DNA from: Marivivens aquimaris
Lineage (GTDB): Bacteria > Pseudomonadota > Alphaproteobacteria > Rhodobacterales > Rhodobacteraceae
Assembly (NCBI RefSeq): GCF_015220045.1
Contig: NZ_JADBGB010000005.1
Coordinates: 1-64,000, forward strand
Length of the DNA stretch: 64,000 nucleotides
Direction of reading: 5' to 3'
Shown here one piece after another: positions 48,999 through 57,128 of the stretch (position 1 is the first letter of the stretch; each line of letters begins with the position of its first letter). The position numbers were made by a program, and so were the translations under genes. The notes under the pieces are model-generated. The model had not been told where the DNA came from. It ran no database searches and was given only the letters and a program-made list of their open reading frames with translations.

Positions 48999-49828
48999 CC
49001 GTTAGATCTGATATATTATGCCATTTGAGTGCAAGGACTATCTTGCGTGGAAAGCAGACGCCTCTTCAGTTGAACCCCTTTGACCGGTGCTAAACAAAAT
49101 ATCTAGTAGTGCAGCGGGCAATAATTTTAGCAACTCGCTGACATACGCTAAAAGATGATTTTAAGGAAATAAATGTTTAACACCCAAGGCTAACGCTACT
49201 ATTGATCTTAACTTTTTTAGGATCAGGACCCATTGATTTCCCTGGGATGGCGTGATCTCTCTCCAGGTTCGCGGTTCGTGGCGAAATCGTAGCGCTGGTA
49301 GCCATTTGAGTGGCTTGGTTTTCTCGCTTCCTTGTCCGCGGCTTGGTCAGGCTTATGAAGTCGTCAATTGAGCAAGTTGGAATAGGTGCGGTCCAAAATA
49401 ATTTCTGGTTCTATCGTTATTCTGGTTCAAGTTGGCTAAGAGGTCTCTTGAGCGTTTAGCGCGTGCGCTGAATGAATGGTATCTGTAGAAGAGATCTTTG
49501 CTTGGACGGGTTTGATCACTTGCACTGGCATGTGGCCAAGCTTATTTGCGCAGTTCGTTTATGTAACCGTTGTCATCACCAAGTGCGCTAGAAGCGGCTA
49601 TGTCTCGCCATATTTTAGTTCAACGGCATGTAAATGGCCGCTTCCATTATGGATTTAAATGCGATCTACATCGCAGCGAACAATTGCTTCCCGCCCTTTT
49701 GGCAGGTGGTAGTTTCGGCCCATAGCCGACATTCGATCCTGGAGCAGCCAAGGTCCGTATGCAGCCTAGCCAACCGAGAGCGCCCTCCTCAGATTTCACC
49801 TTCCGAAATTAGTTTGCCGCTCAAAGAT
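48999..49828. other. Gene-poor region, possible IS scar
   Basis: No convincing gene. Around 49210-49480 the composition returns to GC-rich, with GGATCAGGACCCATTGATTT and short coding-like pieces. This may be the decayed end of an insertion element, but no terminal repeat or transposase motif can be shown. Two open frames (49476-49658 and 49634 onward) look random or antisense. Confidence 0.35.
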
Positions 49829-51052
49829 CTATTGGCGGACACACCCCAAACCATTTGCGACCTCGCCTTGCCCCACCAGTCCCGAAAAGTGAGTGTATTT
49901 ACCTGTCATCATACGCACTTGACCTGCAATGATTGCTTCATGAACATCGGCCTTGCGAGCGTAAGCCTGCACCTTCGCTTTAGAAATGTTCTCCGCCACT
50001 CGGCTGAGTTCATCATGAATGTCGTCTGGAACCAACGCACTTCGTGCCAACTTGTTTGCCTCATCTTCCATGGCTGGATCATTTCCGAACGCTCCGGTCG
50101 AACCCTCCGTTTCGTCAATAATCATCCCCTCGTCAGGCAAATGCCGCTCTACGTGCGCACATTCATGAAGCAGTGTGAACCAGAAGTTGTCGAGCCTGTG
50201 GTGGCGCAGACTAACAGCGATAGCAGGTTTGCCACTCGGAAGACTGAAGCATGCGCCATCGATATGTGTTTTCTTCAAGAACGGAACGTAAACCGCAGTG
50301 ATACCTGCTTCATTGAGTTTTCGAAACGCACGTTTAGGCCCATCTGAGTACAAGCTGAGCTTGGCGATCTCTCGCCTGAAATCATGCCCCACGTCATGCG
50401 TATTGAAGTCATTTTCGCTCTCACAGCTGATTGCTTCACCCATAGCTCTCATCAGCCAAGCATTAACAGAGTATGGATTGGGCTCTTTATTTTCAGCGCC
50501 ACGGAAGCGGACCCCCGCAAACTGGGGAGTTGAAACTTGCGCCGCCGCCATGAGATTTCGAACACGAGTTTCGATCTCGTCAGCTTTCGGCTTGACGCTC
50601 CCAAGCCAGCCTAACTTGAACATCTCCAAGATTGGAAAAGACTTCCAGTCAACACTTGGGCAGGATTCAGGCAGCTTTGCTTCTAATTTTCCTAGAAGAA
50701 CATCTGCCGGGATTCCTAGTTTCTCATGGAGAGCGCGCATCATATCCAGTGACGGCTTGCGCTTTCCATTGAGAACTTCCGAAACCCGAGACTTCGGGAA
50801 TTCGATAATGGCGGCAAGTTGAGCGCGGTTAATTCCCAGCTGATCAATGCGAAACTCAATCGCTTCAACCGGCGTTGGAAGCTGAACTGGAAATTGCTCC
50901 ATCTCATATTTTTCGACCAAAATTGCCAGAACTTCGAGATCGCGAACGCCTTCTTCAGAAAGTTCATCCTCCAACATCAGCGCATCAATCTGCTCCATGG
51001 CCCATGCATGGTCAGTTGCGGTCTTGATTGGCCTGATGTCTAGCTTTTCCAT
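49829..51052 (-). CDS. HigA-type antitoxin fused to an ImmA/IrrE metalloprotease domain
   Basis: A 407-residue protein. An acidic N-terminus is followed by an XRE-type HTH (residues ~62-120: VEAIEFRIDQLGINRAQLAAII, SRVSEVLNGKRKPSLDMM). The C-terminal ImmA/IrrE domain has the zinc motif H296-E297-x2-H300 in TLLHECAH and a later Glu in AMEDEANKLARSALVP. It is much longer than ordinary HigA (~100-130 residues). It follows the HigB-type toxin gene with a 13-bp overlap, the toxin-first order of hig loci. The protease part may control toxin release or sense stress; that is inference. Confidence 0.87.
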   Translation of the reverse strand: MEKLDIRPIKTATDHAWAMEQIDALMLEDELSEEGVRDLEVLAILVEKYEMEQFPVQLPTPVEAIEFRIDQLGINRAQLAAIIEFPKSRVSEVLNGKRKPSLDMMRALHEKLGIPADVLLGKLEAKLPESCPSVDWKSFPILEMFKLGWLGSVKPKADEIETRVRNLMAAAQVSTPQFAGVRFRGAENKEPNPYSVNAWLMRAMGEAISCESENDFNTHDVGHDFRREIAKLSLYSDGPKRAFRKLNEAGITAVYVPFLKKTHIDGACFSLPSGKPAIAVSLRHHRLDNFWFTLLHECAHVERHLPDEGMIIDETEGSTGAFGNDPAMEDEANKLARSALVPDDIHDELSRVAENISKAKVQAYARKADVHEAIIAGQVRMMTGKYTHFSGLVGQGEVANGLGCVRQ

Positions 51053-51360
51053 GTTACTGTTCCCACGTCGATTTCATCGTACTCCCCATGGGTCCCGATG
51101 AACTCGACCTTTATGACTCCAGCTTGGTAGTTGATCCGAACTACTAACCTGAAATGATTCCCCTTGATTTTGAAGATCGTTACCCCGTTGCCTTTTCCGA
51201 CAGGCCTTGCATTCGGGTATTGATCTTTTAGTTCACCAGGGTTCTTCCACTCTGCTACGGTCGCTTCTCGATGCCATGCCCGGAGTGCGCCTGCAGCTTC
51301 GTTCCCCCGCTTATGTGTCGTGATGAAGTGTTCAATCCGATCTTTTGATACCACCTTCAT
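51040..51360 (-). CDS. higB: HigB-type mRNA interferase toxin
   Basis: A 106-residue protein of the HigB family. The start MKVVSKDRIEHFITTHKRGNEA, the central LKDQYPNARPVGKGNGVTIF and the C-terminal FRLVVRINYQAGVIKVEFIGTHGEYDEID are typical in order and size. HigB proteins associate with ribosomes and cut mRNA. The gene overlaps the antitoxin start by 13 bp. An inverted-repeat operator lies just upstream. Confidence 0.9.
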   Translation of the reverse strand: MKVVSKDRIEHFITTHKRGNEAAGALRAWHREATVAEWKNPGELKDQYPNARPVGKGNGVTIFKIKGNHFRLVVRINYQAGVIKVEFIGTHGEYDEIDVGTVTWKS

Positions 51361-51410
51361 CGCGAAGTTACCTGCTTGGTTACCAGATTTTGATTACCAT
51401 CTTGGTAACT
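51361..51410 (-). promoter_or_regulatory. Operator region of the hig locus
   Basis: Two related dyads lie directly before higB: TTACC-TGCTT-GGTTA (51368-51382) and TTACC-ATCTT-GGTAA (51394-51408, perfect), 26 bp apart. They are good candidates for binding by the HTH domain of the antitoxin. Confidence 0.65.
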
Positions 51411-51729
51411 CTCACCTGAAATAGCGACTGAAACCTGCGTTGGCAATAGGTGTCAGTCACGTCTCGGTCGTGGTCAGCAGCCAGATCGGCCGCCACAGTC
51501 ACAATGCGCGGTAAGTTGCCAAGTGCGGGAAGTCTCGCCCAGAGCGAGACAGCATCAGCTAAGAATGACAGACGCAGACGCGTGTTAGAAGGCTTAGGGG
51601 CGTCAATGCGTCCGTCAGCTCCCTGCGCATCGCGGCCGTTCGTCCAAGACGCGGCGAATGGCAGCTCTCCGCCCTGACCACCTTCTAGAGGAAGAGGAGT
51701 GCCGGTTTCTCGGTGACGGGTTGAGGGTT
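51411..51729. other. Intergenic region between hig and DUF932
   Basis: No convincing gene. A short piece (around 51630-51655, GGCCGTTCGTCCAAGACGCG) distantly resembles the 78-bp repeat seen at 43.2 and 44.0 kb. The end carries the leader hairpin of the DUF932 gene. Confidence 0.35.
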
Positions 51730-51744
51730 GGGAGAGTGGCTCCC
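51730..51744 (+). promoter_or_regulatory. Leader stem-loop upstream of DUF932
   Basis: GGGAG-AGTGG-CTCCC, followed by GGCGCCTGTC and GGGAGAT before the start codon. Same loop and flanks as the hairpin at 36963. Confidence 0.55.
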
Positions 51745-51768
51745 GGCGCCTGTCACGGGAGATAGCCG

Positions 51769-52968
51769 ATGGGCGTTGTGGAAGTTCTGGATCCGGTACA
51801 GCCGGCGCGGGCTGGTGGCTGGAAAGTGGATGTGAGCCGGGGTGAACGGAACGGGCGGGTGTCGTCCGAGTGGTTCAACCGGCCGGATGACGAGCGGTAT
51901 CTGTCGCTCGACGATCTCTGGGCCAATGTGAAGGGCCGCTCCGAGCGCAGCCGCAGCCGCGTTGTGCAGACAGCGGACATCCGCGTAGAGGCTGCGCGCG
52001 ACAACCCGGAGCGGTTGCATCTGATGCTGCTGAAGGCGCACGAGCCGGTCGTGCCCACCCATTGGGCGTTTGGTCAGCTTGCCAGCATTGTCGGCGCTCC
52101 GGCCTCCTATCTGCGGCAGCTGCCCGCGCCGCTGGCGGGGATCAACCTGCAATACGGACTGACCAACCACCGCGCCGAGCAGGTGAAGACCTTCGAGACC
52201 GAAGATGGCCGCACGGAACTGCGCGCGGTCACCGGCCCCGACTACGGCCGCATCCATGACTTCGAGCTTGTCGAGGCGGTTCAGCGCATCGCGGGCAATG
52301 GCACGGGCGATACGCGCTGGAAGGTACCGGGTGTGCTGGATTGGTCGACCGGGGTCTACAACCCCGATGTCGAAATCAGTCGAGACACGACCACGCTCTA
52401 CGCCTCGGACCGCGATGTCTTCTTGTTCTTGGTCGACGATCGCAATCCGATCGAAGCGGGCAAGCTGGCGGACGGCTCGCCCGACCTCTACTTCCGGGGA
52501 TTCTACTGCTGGAACTCCGAGGTGGGGGCAAAGACCCTCGGCATGGCGAGCTTCTACTTGCGGGCGGTGTGCCAGAACCGGAACCTGTGGGGCGTCGAGG
52601 ATTTCCAGGAGATCAAGATCCGCCACTCGAAATACGCCGCGTCGCGCTTCGCACATGAGGCGGCGCCGGCGCTGACGCGGTTTGCCAATTCCTCGCCGCA
52701 GGGCTTCGTGAATGGCATCAAGGCGGCGCGACAGCAGATCGTGGCGCGCAGCGATGAGGACCGTGCAGATTTCCTGCGTAAGCGCGGTTTCTCGAAAGCC
52801 GAATCCGGCAAGATCATCGAGAAGGTGCTGATGGAGGAAGGCCGCCCGCCCGAGAGCATCTTCGACTTCGTGCAGGGCATCACGCGGCTTGCGCGCGACA
52901 AGACCCAGCAGGATGCCCGCCTCGACATGGAAGGGCGCGCCAAGAAGCTCCTCGACCGGGTCGCCTGA
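51769..52968 (+). CDS. DUF932-family plasmid protein
   Basis: A 399-residue protein of the DUF932 (phage/plasmid-like) family. Recognisable pieces are VVPTHWAFGQLASIVGAPASYL, AVTGPDYGRIHDFELVEAVQ, SDRDVFLFLVDD and FYCWNSEVGAKTLGMASFYL. The family is widespread on conjugative plasmids; the molecular role is not established. A leader hairpin lies 25 bases upstream. It is followed by a terminator-like hairpin and a RadC gene. Confidence 0.9.
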   Translation: MGVVEVLDPVQPARAGGWKVDVSRGERNGRVSSEWFNRPDDERYLSLDDLWANVKGRSERSRSRVVQTADIRVEAARDNPERLHLMLLKAHEPVVPTHWAFGQLASIVGAPASYLRQLPAPLAGINLQYGLTNHRAEQVKTFETEDGRTELRAVTGPDYGRIHDFELVEAVQRIAGNGTGDTRWKVPGVLDWSTGVYNPDVEISRDTTTLYASDRDVFLFLVDDRNPIEAGKLADGSPDLYFRGFYCWNSEVGAKTLGMASFYLRAVCQNRNLWGVEDFQEIKIRHSKYAASRFAHEAAPALTRFANSSPQGFVNGIKAARQQIVARSDEDRADFLRKRGFSKAESGKIIEKVLMEEGRPPESIFDFVQGITRLARDKTQQDARLDMEGRAKKLLDRVA

Positions 52969-52984
52969 CGCCGGGCCCGACAAC

Positions 52985-53027
52985 GCGACCGCCCTCGCGC
53001 GCGGCGGCGGTCGCACTTTCCCTTTCC
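52985..53027 (+). terminator. Terminator-like hairpin after DUF932
   Basis: GCGACCGCC (52985-52993) pairs with GGCGGTCGC (53006-53014), a 9-bp perfect stem followed by a pyrimidine-rich ACTTTCCCTTTCC. Confidence 0.55.
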
Positions 53028-53097
53028 ACACGCACGCCACTGGCCCCGCCCCGAGAGGGCAGGGGGCTTCGGCCTGCGCATCTCAGCGAGAACCTTC

Positions 53098-53538
53098 ATG
53101 ACCCCCCAGGAAGAAACCGTCATCCTCGAGGCCCGTGACATCCTCGGCCGCTACCTCAGCCAGAACCCGGTCATCGGCAGCTGGCATGCGCTGATGGACT
53201 ACTGCGCGCTGGCCGTCCGCGGGCCCATCGAGCGCTTCCACGTCCTCTATCTCGACCGCAAGAACCGCATCATCTCGGATGAGCTTCTCTCGACCGGTAC
53301 GGTCGACCATGTCCCGGTCTATCCGCGCGAGGTGATCAAGCGAGCGCTGATGCTGAACGCCAGCGCCCTGATCCTGACCCACAACCACCCTTCGGGCGAT
53401 CCGACGCCGTCGGAAGCCGATCTCAGCATGACCAAGGAAATCCAGAAGGGCTGCAAGTACCTCGGGCTGACGCTGCACGACCACATCATCGTCGGCGCCG
53501 GGACAGAGCTAAGCCTGCGGGCCCTCGGCAAGCTCTGA
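53098..53538 (+). CDS. Short RadC-type JAB/MPN-domain protein
   Basis: A 146-residue protein with only the JAB domain of RadC; the N-terminal helix-hairpin-helix part is missing, as in most plasmid copies. The metal-site motif is intact: H95-x-H97 and S105-x2-D108 in THNHPSGDPTPSEAD. Despite the historical name, no DNA-repair role is proven, and JAMM metalloprotease-like activity is possible. It is flanked by terminator-like hairpins, so it may be transcribed alone. Confidence 0.9.
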   Translation: MTPQEETVILEARDILGRYLSQNPVIGSWHALMDYCALAVRGPIERFHVLYLDRKNRIISDELLSTGTVDHVPVYPREVIKRALMLNASALILTHNHPSGDPTPSEADLSMTKEIQKGCKYLGLTLHDHIIVGAGTELSLRALGKL

Positions 53539-53556
53539 AGGCCCATCGGACCCATC

Positions 53557-53599
53557 ACCGCCGCCCCTTCGAGGACGAGGGCGGCGGTTTGGTCTTTGA
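53557..53599 (+). terminator. Intrinsic terminator after radC-like gene
   Basis: ACCGCCGCCC (53557-53566) pairs with GGGCGGCGGT (53579-53588), a 10-bp perfect stem followed by TTGGTCTTT. Confidence 0.7.
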
Positions 53600-53608
53600 C
53601 GGATGAAG

Positions 53609-53627
53609 CGGGGAGAGAGGCTTCCCG
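53609..53627 (+). promoter_or_regulatory. Leader stem-loop upstream of the 172-residue gene
   Basis: CGGGGAG-AGAGG-CTTCCCG (one G-T pair), followed by CGCCGTC and GGAGAT before the start codon. Third copy of the leader hairpin pattern. Confidence 0.55.
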
Positions 53628-53646
53628 CGCCGTCGGAGATTTCCCC

Positions 53647-54165
53647 ATGTTCGACTTGCCCCTGCCCATCCACCCGACCACCGGCCCGCGAGGCTTCTCG
53701 CCGGTTTTCGCTGTGGGCGATGCTGATCCCAACCACCCCTTTGCCCTGACCCTGTCGCGCCGCACGCCTGCGGATCTGATGTCGGGCCGGGCCGCGCCGT
53801 TGGTCCTCGCCCGCTTTGCAACTCTGGCCGAGGCCATGCAGGGCGCGATCGACCATGCCGAGGGGATCGTCCCGGATGCTCCGCCCCAGCTTCTGGCCAT
53901 CCTCGACCGCGACGAGCGCCTCGTTCTGGCCGGGGCCGCCAGCGACCACGCCGTCGCCTGGTGCCACCCGGTCACGAGCGCGGCTGAAGCGCGGGGCGTC
54001 GTGACCGAGGCGAGCCAGCTGCGCGCGCAGGCCGGCCGCGCGACTGCCTGGGCCGAGCCGGATCTGGCGCAACGGCTGCGCCACCGCGCCGATCTTCTGG
54101 ATGGGCGTCTCGTAGACCCGCTCTGGCGCGCCTTTGCCGCCCGGGCGCTGCAAGTCGCTGCCTGA
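53647..54165 (+). CDS. Conserved plasmid protein, unknown
   Basis: A 172-residue soluble protein with no known motif. It begins MFDLPLPIHPTTGPRGFSPVF and contains LVLARFATLAEAMQGAIDHAEG and HAVAWCHPVTSAAEARGV. It is Ala/Arg-rich and helical in the second half. The start at 53647 has GGAGATTTCCCC upstream and a leader hairpin. It lies in the plasmid block between RadC and DUF6878-type genes; no function can be given. Confidence 0.75.
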   Translation: MFDLPLPIHPTTGPRGFSPVFAVGDADPNHPFALTLSRRTPADLMSGRAAPLVLARFATLAEAMQGAIDHAEGIVPDAPPQLLAILDRDERLVLAGAASDHAVAWCHPVTSAAEARGVVTEASQLRAQAGRATAWAEPDLAQRLRHRADLLDGRLVDPLWRAFAARALQVAA

Positions 54166-54205
54166 GGCCCGAGAGGCAGAGGAGGGCAGGGGGGATTTGG
54201 AGCTT

Positions 54206-54231
54206 GTCCGGGGGAGAGAGATCGCCCGGAC
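54206..54231 (+). promoter_or_regulatory. Leader stem-loop upstream of the DUF6878-like gene
   Basis: GTCCGGG (54206-54212) pairs with CCCGGAC (54225-54231); the loop contains GGAGAGAGATCG. It is a longer-loop relative of the leader hairpins at 36963, 51730 and 53609. Confidence 0.4.
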
Positions 54232-54266
54232 CGGCTCCGATCCCTTAACCTTAGCGGAGACTCACG

Positions 54267-54758
54267 ATGACCTTGACCGAACCCACCCTCACGCCGCCGA
54301 TGGCACCCTCGTCCGTCGACATGGCGCAGATCTTCGCGGCGCATGCCGCGCGCACGGCCCGGATCGACGCGCTGCGCCCCGGCAACAAGGACCGCCTTTT
54401 CGATGGCCTCATGGCCGCCGGCATCACCCATGTCACCGTGACCTTCGACGGTGCGGGGGACAGCGGCCAGATCGAAAGTATCGGTGCATGGTCTGGTGAA
54501 ACCGCCGTCGATTTCCCCGCGACCGAGATCGAGTATGCCGCGCTCACCTGGGACGACCCCGAGGTCGAGATGCGGCAGCTCTCGCTGGAAGATGTCGTCG
54601 AGCAACTCGCTTACGACTTCCTCTCCGACACCCATGGCGGCTGGGAAAACAACGACGGCGCTTACGGCGAGTTCTGCTTCGACGCCGCGGCCCGTTGCAT
54701 CCATCTCGAGTTCAACGGGCGCTTCACCTCGTCCGAACTTTACACCCACGATTTCTGA
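54267..54758 (+). CDS. DUF6878-like conserved plasmid protein
   Basis: A 163-residue acidic protein. Typical pieces are ITHVTVTFDGAGDSGQIESI, EDVVEQLAYDFLSDTHGGWENNDGAYGEF and IHLEFNGRF..SELYTHDF. The conserved aromatic-acidic WENNDGAYGEF segment marks a family frequent on Rhodobacterales plasmids. The function is unknown. GCGGAG lies upstream of the ATG. It is followed closely by two small genes, likely in one operon. Confidence 0.8.
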   Translation: MTLTEPTLTPPMAPSSVDMAQIFAAHAARTARIDALRPGNKDRLFDGLMAAGITHVTVTFDGAGDSGQIESIGAWSGETAVDFPATEIEYAALTWDDPEVEMRQLSLEDVVEQLAYDFLSDTHGGWENNDGAYGEFCFDAAARCIHLEFNGRFTSSELYTHDF

Positions 54759-54768
54759 GGGGGCGGGT

Positions 54769-55146
54769 ATGGCACATCCCTATCACCACGCCCTCTCCTC
54801 GGTGAAGAAATGGGGCGGCACGGTCGAGGATTTCATGGCGGTGCATGCCTGGTTCGACCAGAGCAAGGAGATCACAGCCGACTTCCGGCACCGGGCGCTG
54901 CGCCACCATGCCGAAGGCATCTTCATGGCCGAGACGATTTTCGGGCCGACCCTCACCCTCTCGACCGGGCGTATCATCCCGACCCGCTGGGTGGGAGAGC
55001 AGCATGTGAAGGAAGACCTCGGCTTCATCCCGAGCTTCGCCGATTGGGTGAAGGCTATTCGGCCAGAGCCGTGGATGGGCCGGACCGCGCGGATCGAGGC
55101 CTTGGTCGATCCGTATCTCGCTTCGCCCGTGGTCGAGGTCACCTGA
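54769..55146 (+). CDS. Conserved plasmid protein (DUF6915-like)
   Basis: A 125-residue protein. It starts MAHPYHHALSSVKKWGG and contains VHAWFDQSKEITADFRHRALRHHAEGIFMAE, a His-rich helical stretch, and later RWVGEQHVKEDLGFIPSFADWV. The spacing of His residues (HH..H) and Asp could bind a metal. This type is common in the same plasmid block; the role is unknown. It begins 10 bases after the previous stop. Confidence 0.78.
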   Translation: MAHPYHHALSSVKKWGGTVEDFMAVHAWFDQSKEITADFRHRALRHHAEGIFMAETIFGPTLTLSTGRIIPTRWVGEQHVKEDLGFIPSFADWVKAIRPEPWMGRTARIEALVDPYLASPVVEVT

Positions 55147-55147
55147 G

Positions 55148-55345
55148 ATGACCGATCCGGCCTATCAGCGCCTCGGCCTGCCAGTGACGGCTTCGCCATT
55201 TGCGGTCCTGCGGGCAGCGGTCCGGGCGCTCCACCCGGACACGCGCGCCGTTCGCGGCTTCCGGGCGGCGCGCAAGCGCTTCTACCGGCAGATGCTCTGC
55301 ACGCATGCCGCGCGACAGGCGGCGGGCGACAGTCCCACAGGCTGA
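55148..55345 (+). CDS. Small J-domain-like protein
   Basis: A 65-residue protein. YQRLGLPVTASPFAVLRAAVRALHPDTRA has the layout of a J domain including the HPD tripeptide, which in DnaJ proteins stimulates DnaK ATPase. It is basic at the C-terminal end. The start lies 1 base after the previous stop, so it is coupled in the same operon. Whether it really works with DnaK is open, as the fourth helix seems missing. Confidence 0.7.
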   Translation: MTDPAYQRLGLPVTASPFAVLRAAVRALHPDTRAVRGFRAARKRFYRQMLCTHAARQAAGDSPTG

Positions 55346-55379
55346 TCGCTCCCAACCATTCTTTCATCCCAATCCAGCG

Positions 55380-55397
55380 CCCGGCCTCTCGGCCGGG
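55380..55397 (+). terminator. Hairpin before the 139-residue gene
   Basis: CCCGGCC-TCTC-GGCCGGG, a 7-bp perfect stem followed by TCTTCCCC, 24 bases before the next start codon. It could end the upstream operon or act in the leader. Confidence 0.5.
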
Positions 55398-55420
55398 TCT
55401 TCCCCATTCAGGAGGTCCCC

Positions 55421-55840
55421 ATGGCGGATTATTTCACCCATTTCTCATGCCTGCTCGACGTTGGCACCCCCGACAAGGCCGCCCGCGCGCTCGCGCTGTT
55501 CCAGGAACTGCGCGCTGCGGATCAGGACGCTGACGACCCGGAGGTCGCGGGCCTCACACTCGTGCGCCAGGATGCGCCCGAGGGCAGCACCCTCTGGATC
55601 CATGACGATGAGCACGGCGATGTCGAAGCCGTCATCCGCTTCGTGCTGCGCCTCGCGGAAGAGCTCGATCTCATCGGCCTTTGGGGCTTCCAGTATGCCC
55701 TGACCTGCTCCCGGCCGCGCCTCGACGCCTTCGGCGGCGGCGCGCAAGTCATCGATCTCGGTGCCCGCAAATCCATTGGCTGGACCAGCACGCAAGAATG
55801 GCTGGCCGCCGCGCTGAAGGGGGAGGACGTCGATGCCTGA
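55421..55840 (+). CDS. Conserved plasmid protein, unknown
   Basis: A 139-residue acidic protein: MADYFTHFSCLLDVGTPDKA at the start, TLWIHDDEHGDVEAVIRFVLRLAE in the middle and LWGFQYALTCSRPRLDAFGGGAQVIDL near the end. It resembles a family of small plasmid proteins co-occurring with the next gene, whose start overlaps its stop by 8 bases. AGGAGG lies upstream of the ATG. Confidence 0.78.
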   Translation: MADYFTHFSCLLDVGTPDKAARALALFQELRAADQDADDPEVAGLTLVRQDAPEGSTLWIHDDEHGDVEAVIRFVLRLAEELDLIGLWGFQYALTCSRPRLDAFGGGAQVIDLGARKSIGWTSTQEWLAAALKGEDVDA

Positions 55841-56477
55841 GGTGATCTGTACCACGGTCTACCAGTTCCCCGAACTCTCGGATGCCGCCAAGGAAAAGGC
55901 GCGCAGCTGGTATCGCGAGCTTGGCCCCCACGACGATTGGTGGGATTCGGTCTACGAGGATTTCGAGCGGGTCTGCGAAATCCTCGGCATTCGCCTGAAG
56001 ACTACACCCGTCCGCCTTATGGGCGGCGGGACGCGGGCCAAACCCTGCATCTGGTTCTCCGGCTTCTGGAGCCAGGGCGACGGTGCTTGCTTCGAGGGCT
56101 ATTGGTCCCACGCGAAGGGCGCGGCCGCGCGCATCCGGGACTACGCGCCCAAGGACGCGACGCTGCATGGCATAGCCGACCGGCTGCAGGCCACCCAGCG
56201 GCGGAACTTCTACCAGCTCGCCGCCGAGGTCAGCCACCGCGGGCGCTACTACCACGAATATACCATGGCCGTTGACGTCACGCGGGACAGCCCGACCTGG
56301 CAGCCACCGACCGAGGACGCCGAGGAGATCGTGACCGAGGCGCTGCGCGATCTGGCCCGCTGGCTCTACCGCCAGCTTGAGGCGGAATACGACCACCTCA
56401 CCTCGGATGAGGCAATCGAGGAGGGGATCATCGTCAACGATTACACGTTCACGGAAGCCGGGTGTCGCTTCGGGTAA
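55833..56477 (+). CDS. Conserved plasmid protein often labelled antitoxin of a stability system
   Basis: A 214-residue protein. MPEVICTTVYQFPELSDAAKEKARSWYRE opens it, followed by DDWWDSVYEDFERVCEILGI, CIWFSGFWSQGDGACFEGYW and YYHEYTMAVDV. The Trp-rich FSGFWSQGDGACFEG segment is distinctive. Similar proteins occur in phages and plasmids and are sometimes annotated as antitoxin, but no toxin partner is evident and I see no proof. It is translationally coupled to the 139-residue protein. Confidence 0.75.
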   Translation: MPEVICTTVYQFPELSDAAKEKARSWYRELGPHDDWWDSVYEDFERVCEILGIRLKTTPVRLMGGGTRAKPCIWFSGFWSQGDGACFEGYWSHAKGAAARIRDYAPKDATLHGIADRLQATQRRNFYQLAAEVSHRGRYYHEYTMAVDVTRDSPTWQPPTEDAEEIVTEALRDLARWLYRQLEAEYDHLTSDEAIEEGIIVNDYTFTEAGCRFG

Positions 56478-56495
56478 GGGCGCACGCTTGAAAAC

Positions 56496-56523
56496 TGTCA
56501 GAAAACTGCGTATGTTTCTGACA
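56496..56523 (+). promoter_or_regulatory. Operator of the AbiE locus
   Basis: A perfect 9-bp inverted repeat TGTCAGAAA (56496-56504) and TTTCTGACA (56515-56523) with a 10-base centre, ending 1 base before the AAGGAG ribosome-binding site. AbiEi antitoxins repress their own promoter by binding inverted repeats; this is the obvious site. Confidence 0.75.
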
Positions 56524-56534
56524 AAGGAGCGATC

Positions 56535-57128
56535 ATGGAGCGCATGGCCGAGAGCATTATGAATGTCGCGACGACGTTGCCGGAGGGGGTGCCCTTGGCA
56601 GCGAAGGGGCTCTTGCACCTCGGCTCGCGCGCGGCGGTCGATCAGACGCTCTCGCGTCTGGCCGCGCGCGGCGAGCTGATCCGTGCGGGACGCGGCATCT
56701 ATATGCGCCCCGTCCAAACACGCTTCGGTCCCCGCAGTCCGTCCGCTGAACAGGCGATTGAAGCGCTCGCAGTGCAGCGGGGCGAGACGATCGTGCCGAG
56801 CGGTGCTGCTGCAGCAAACGCTCTGGGCCTCACGACACAGGTGCCGGTCAAGTCGGTTTACCTCACCTCCGGTCGAAGCCGCGTGCTGAACCTTGGCCGG
56901 CAAGCGGTCGAACTGCGTCATGCGCCGCGCTGGCAGTTGGCCCTTGGCAACAAGGCCTCCGGCCAGGTTGTTCGGGCTCTGGCATGGCTCGGGCCGGATG
57001 AGGCTCCCAAGGCCCTGCAAATCCTGCGATCCAAGCTTACGGAGACGGCAAAGACTGAGCTGATGTCCGCCGCGCCGCAGTTTCCGACTTGGCTGGCACG
57101 ATTAGTCGGAGAGATGGTCCATGGCTGA
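56535..57128 (+). CDS. AbiEi-type antitoxin / transcriptional repressor
   Basis: A 197-residue protein. The N-terminal winged helix (VPLAAKGLLHLGSRAAVDQTLSRLAARGELIRAGRGIYMRP, in pieces) is typical of AbiEi/DUF6088 antitoxins. The C-terminal domain contains IVPSGAAAANALGLTTQVP and KSVYLTSGRSRVLNLG. It should repress the operon and neutralise AbiEii by a type IV mechanism. AAGGAG lies 5 bases before the ATG. It overlaps the toxin start by 8 bases. Confidence 0.88.
   Translation: MERMAESIMNVATTLPEGVPLAAKGLLHLGSRAAVDQTLSRLAARGELIRAGRGIYMRPVQTRFGPRSPSAEQAIEALAVQRGETIVPSGAAAANALGLTTQVPVKSVYLTSGRSRVLNLGRQAVELRHAPRWQLALGNKASGQVVRALAWLGPDEAPKALQILRSKLTETAKTELMSAAPQFPTWLARLVGEMVHG

Noticed and set aside
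49210..49480. Insertion element end around GGATCAGGACCCATTG
   Set aside because: Looks like an IS terminus, but no partner repeat or transposase fragment could be shown, so it is kept only as a note in the gap entry.
53319..54749. 476-codon minus-strand open frame
   Set aside because: It lies across three plus-strand genes with good starts and shows Arg/Ala/Gly-rich random composition.
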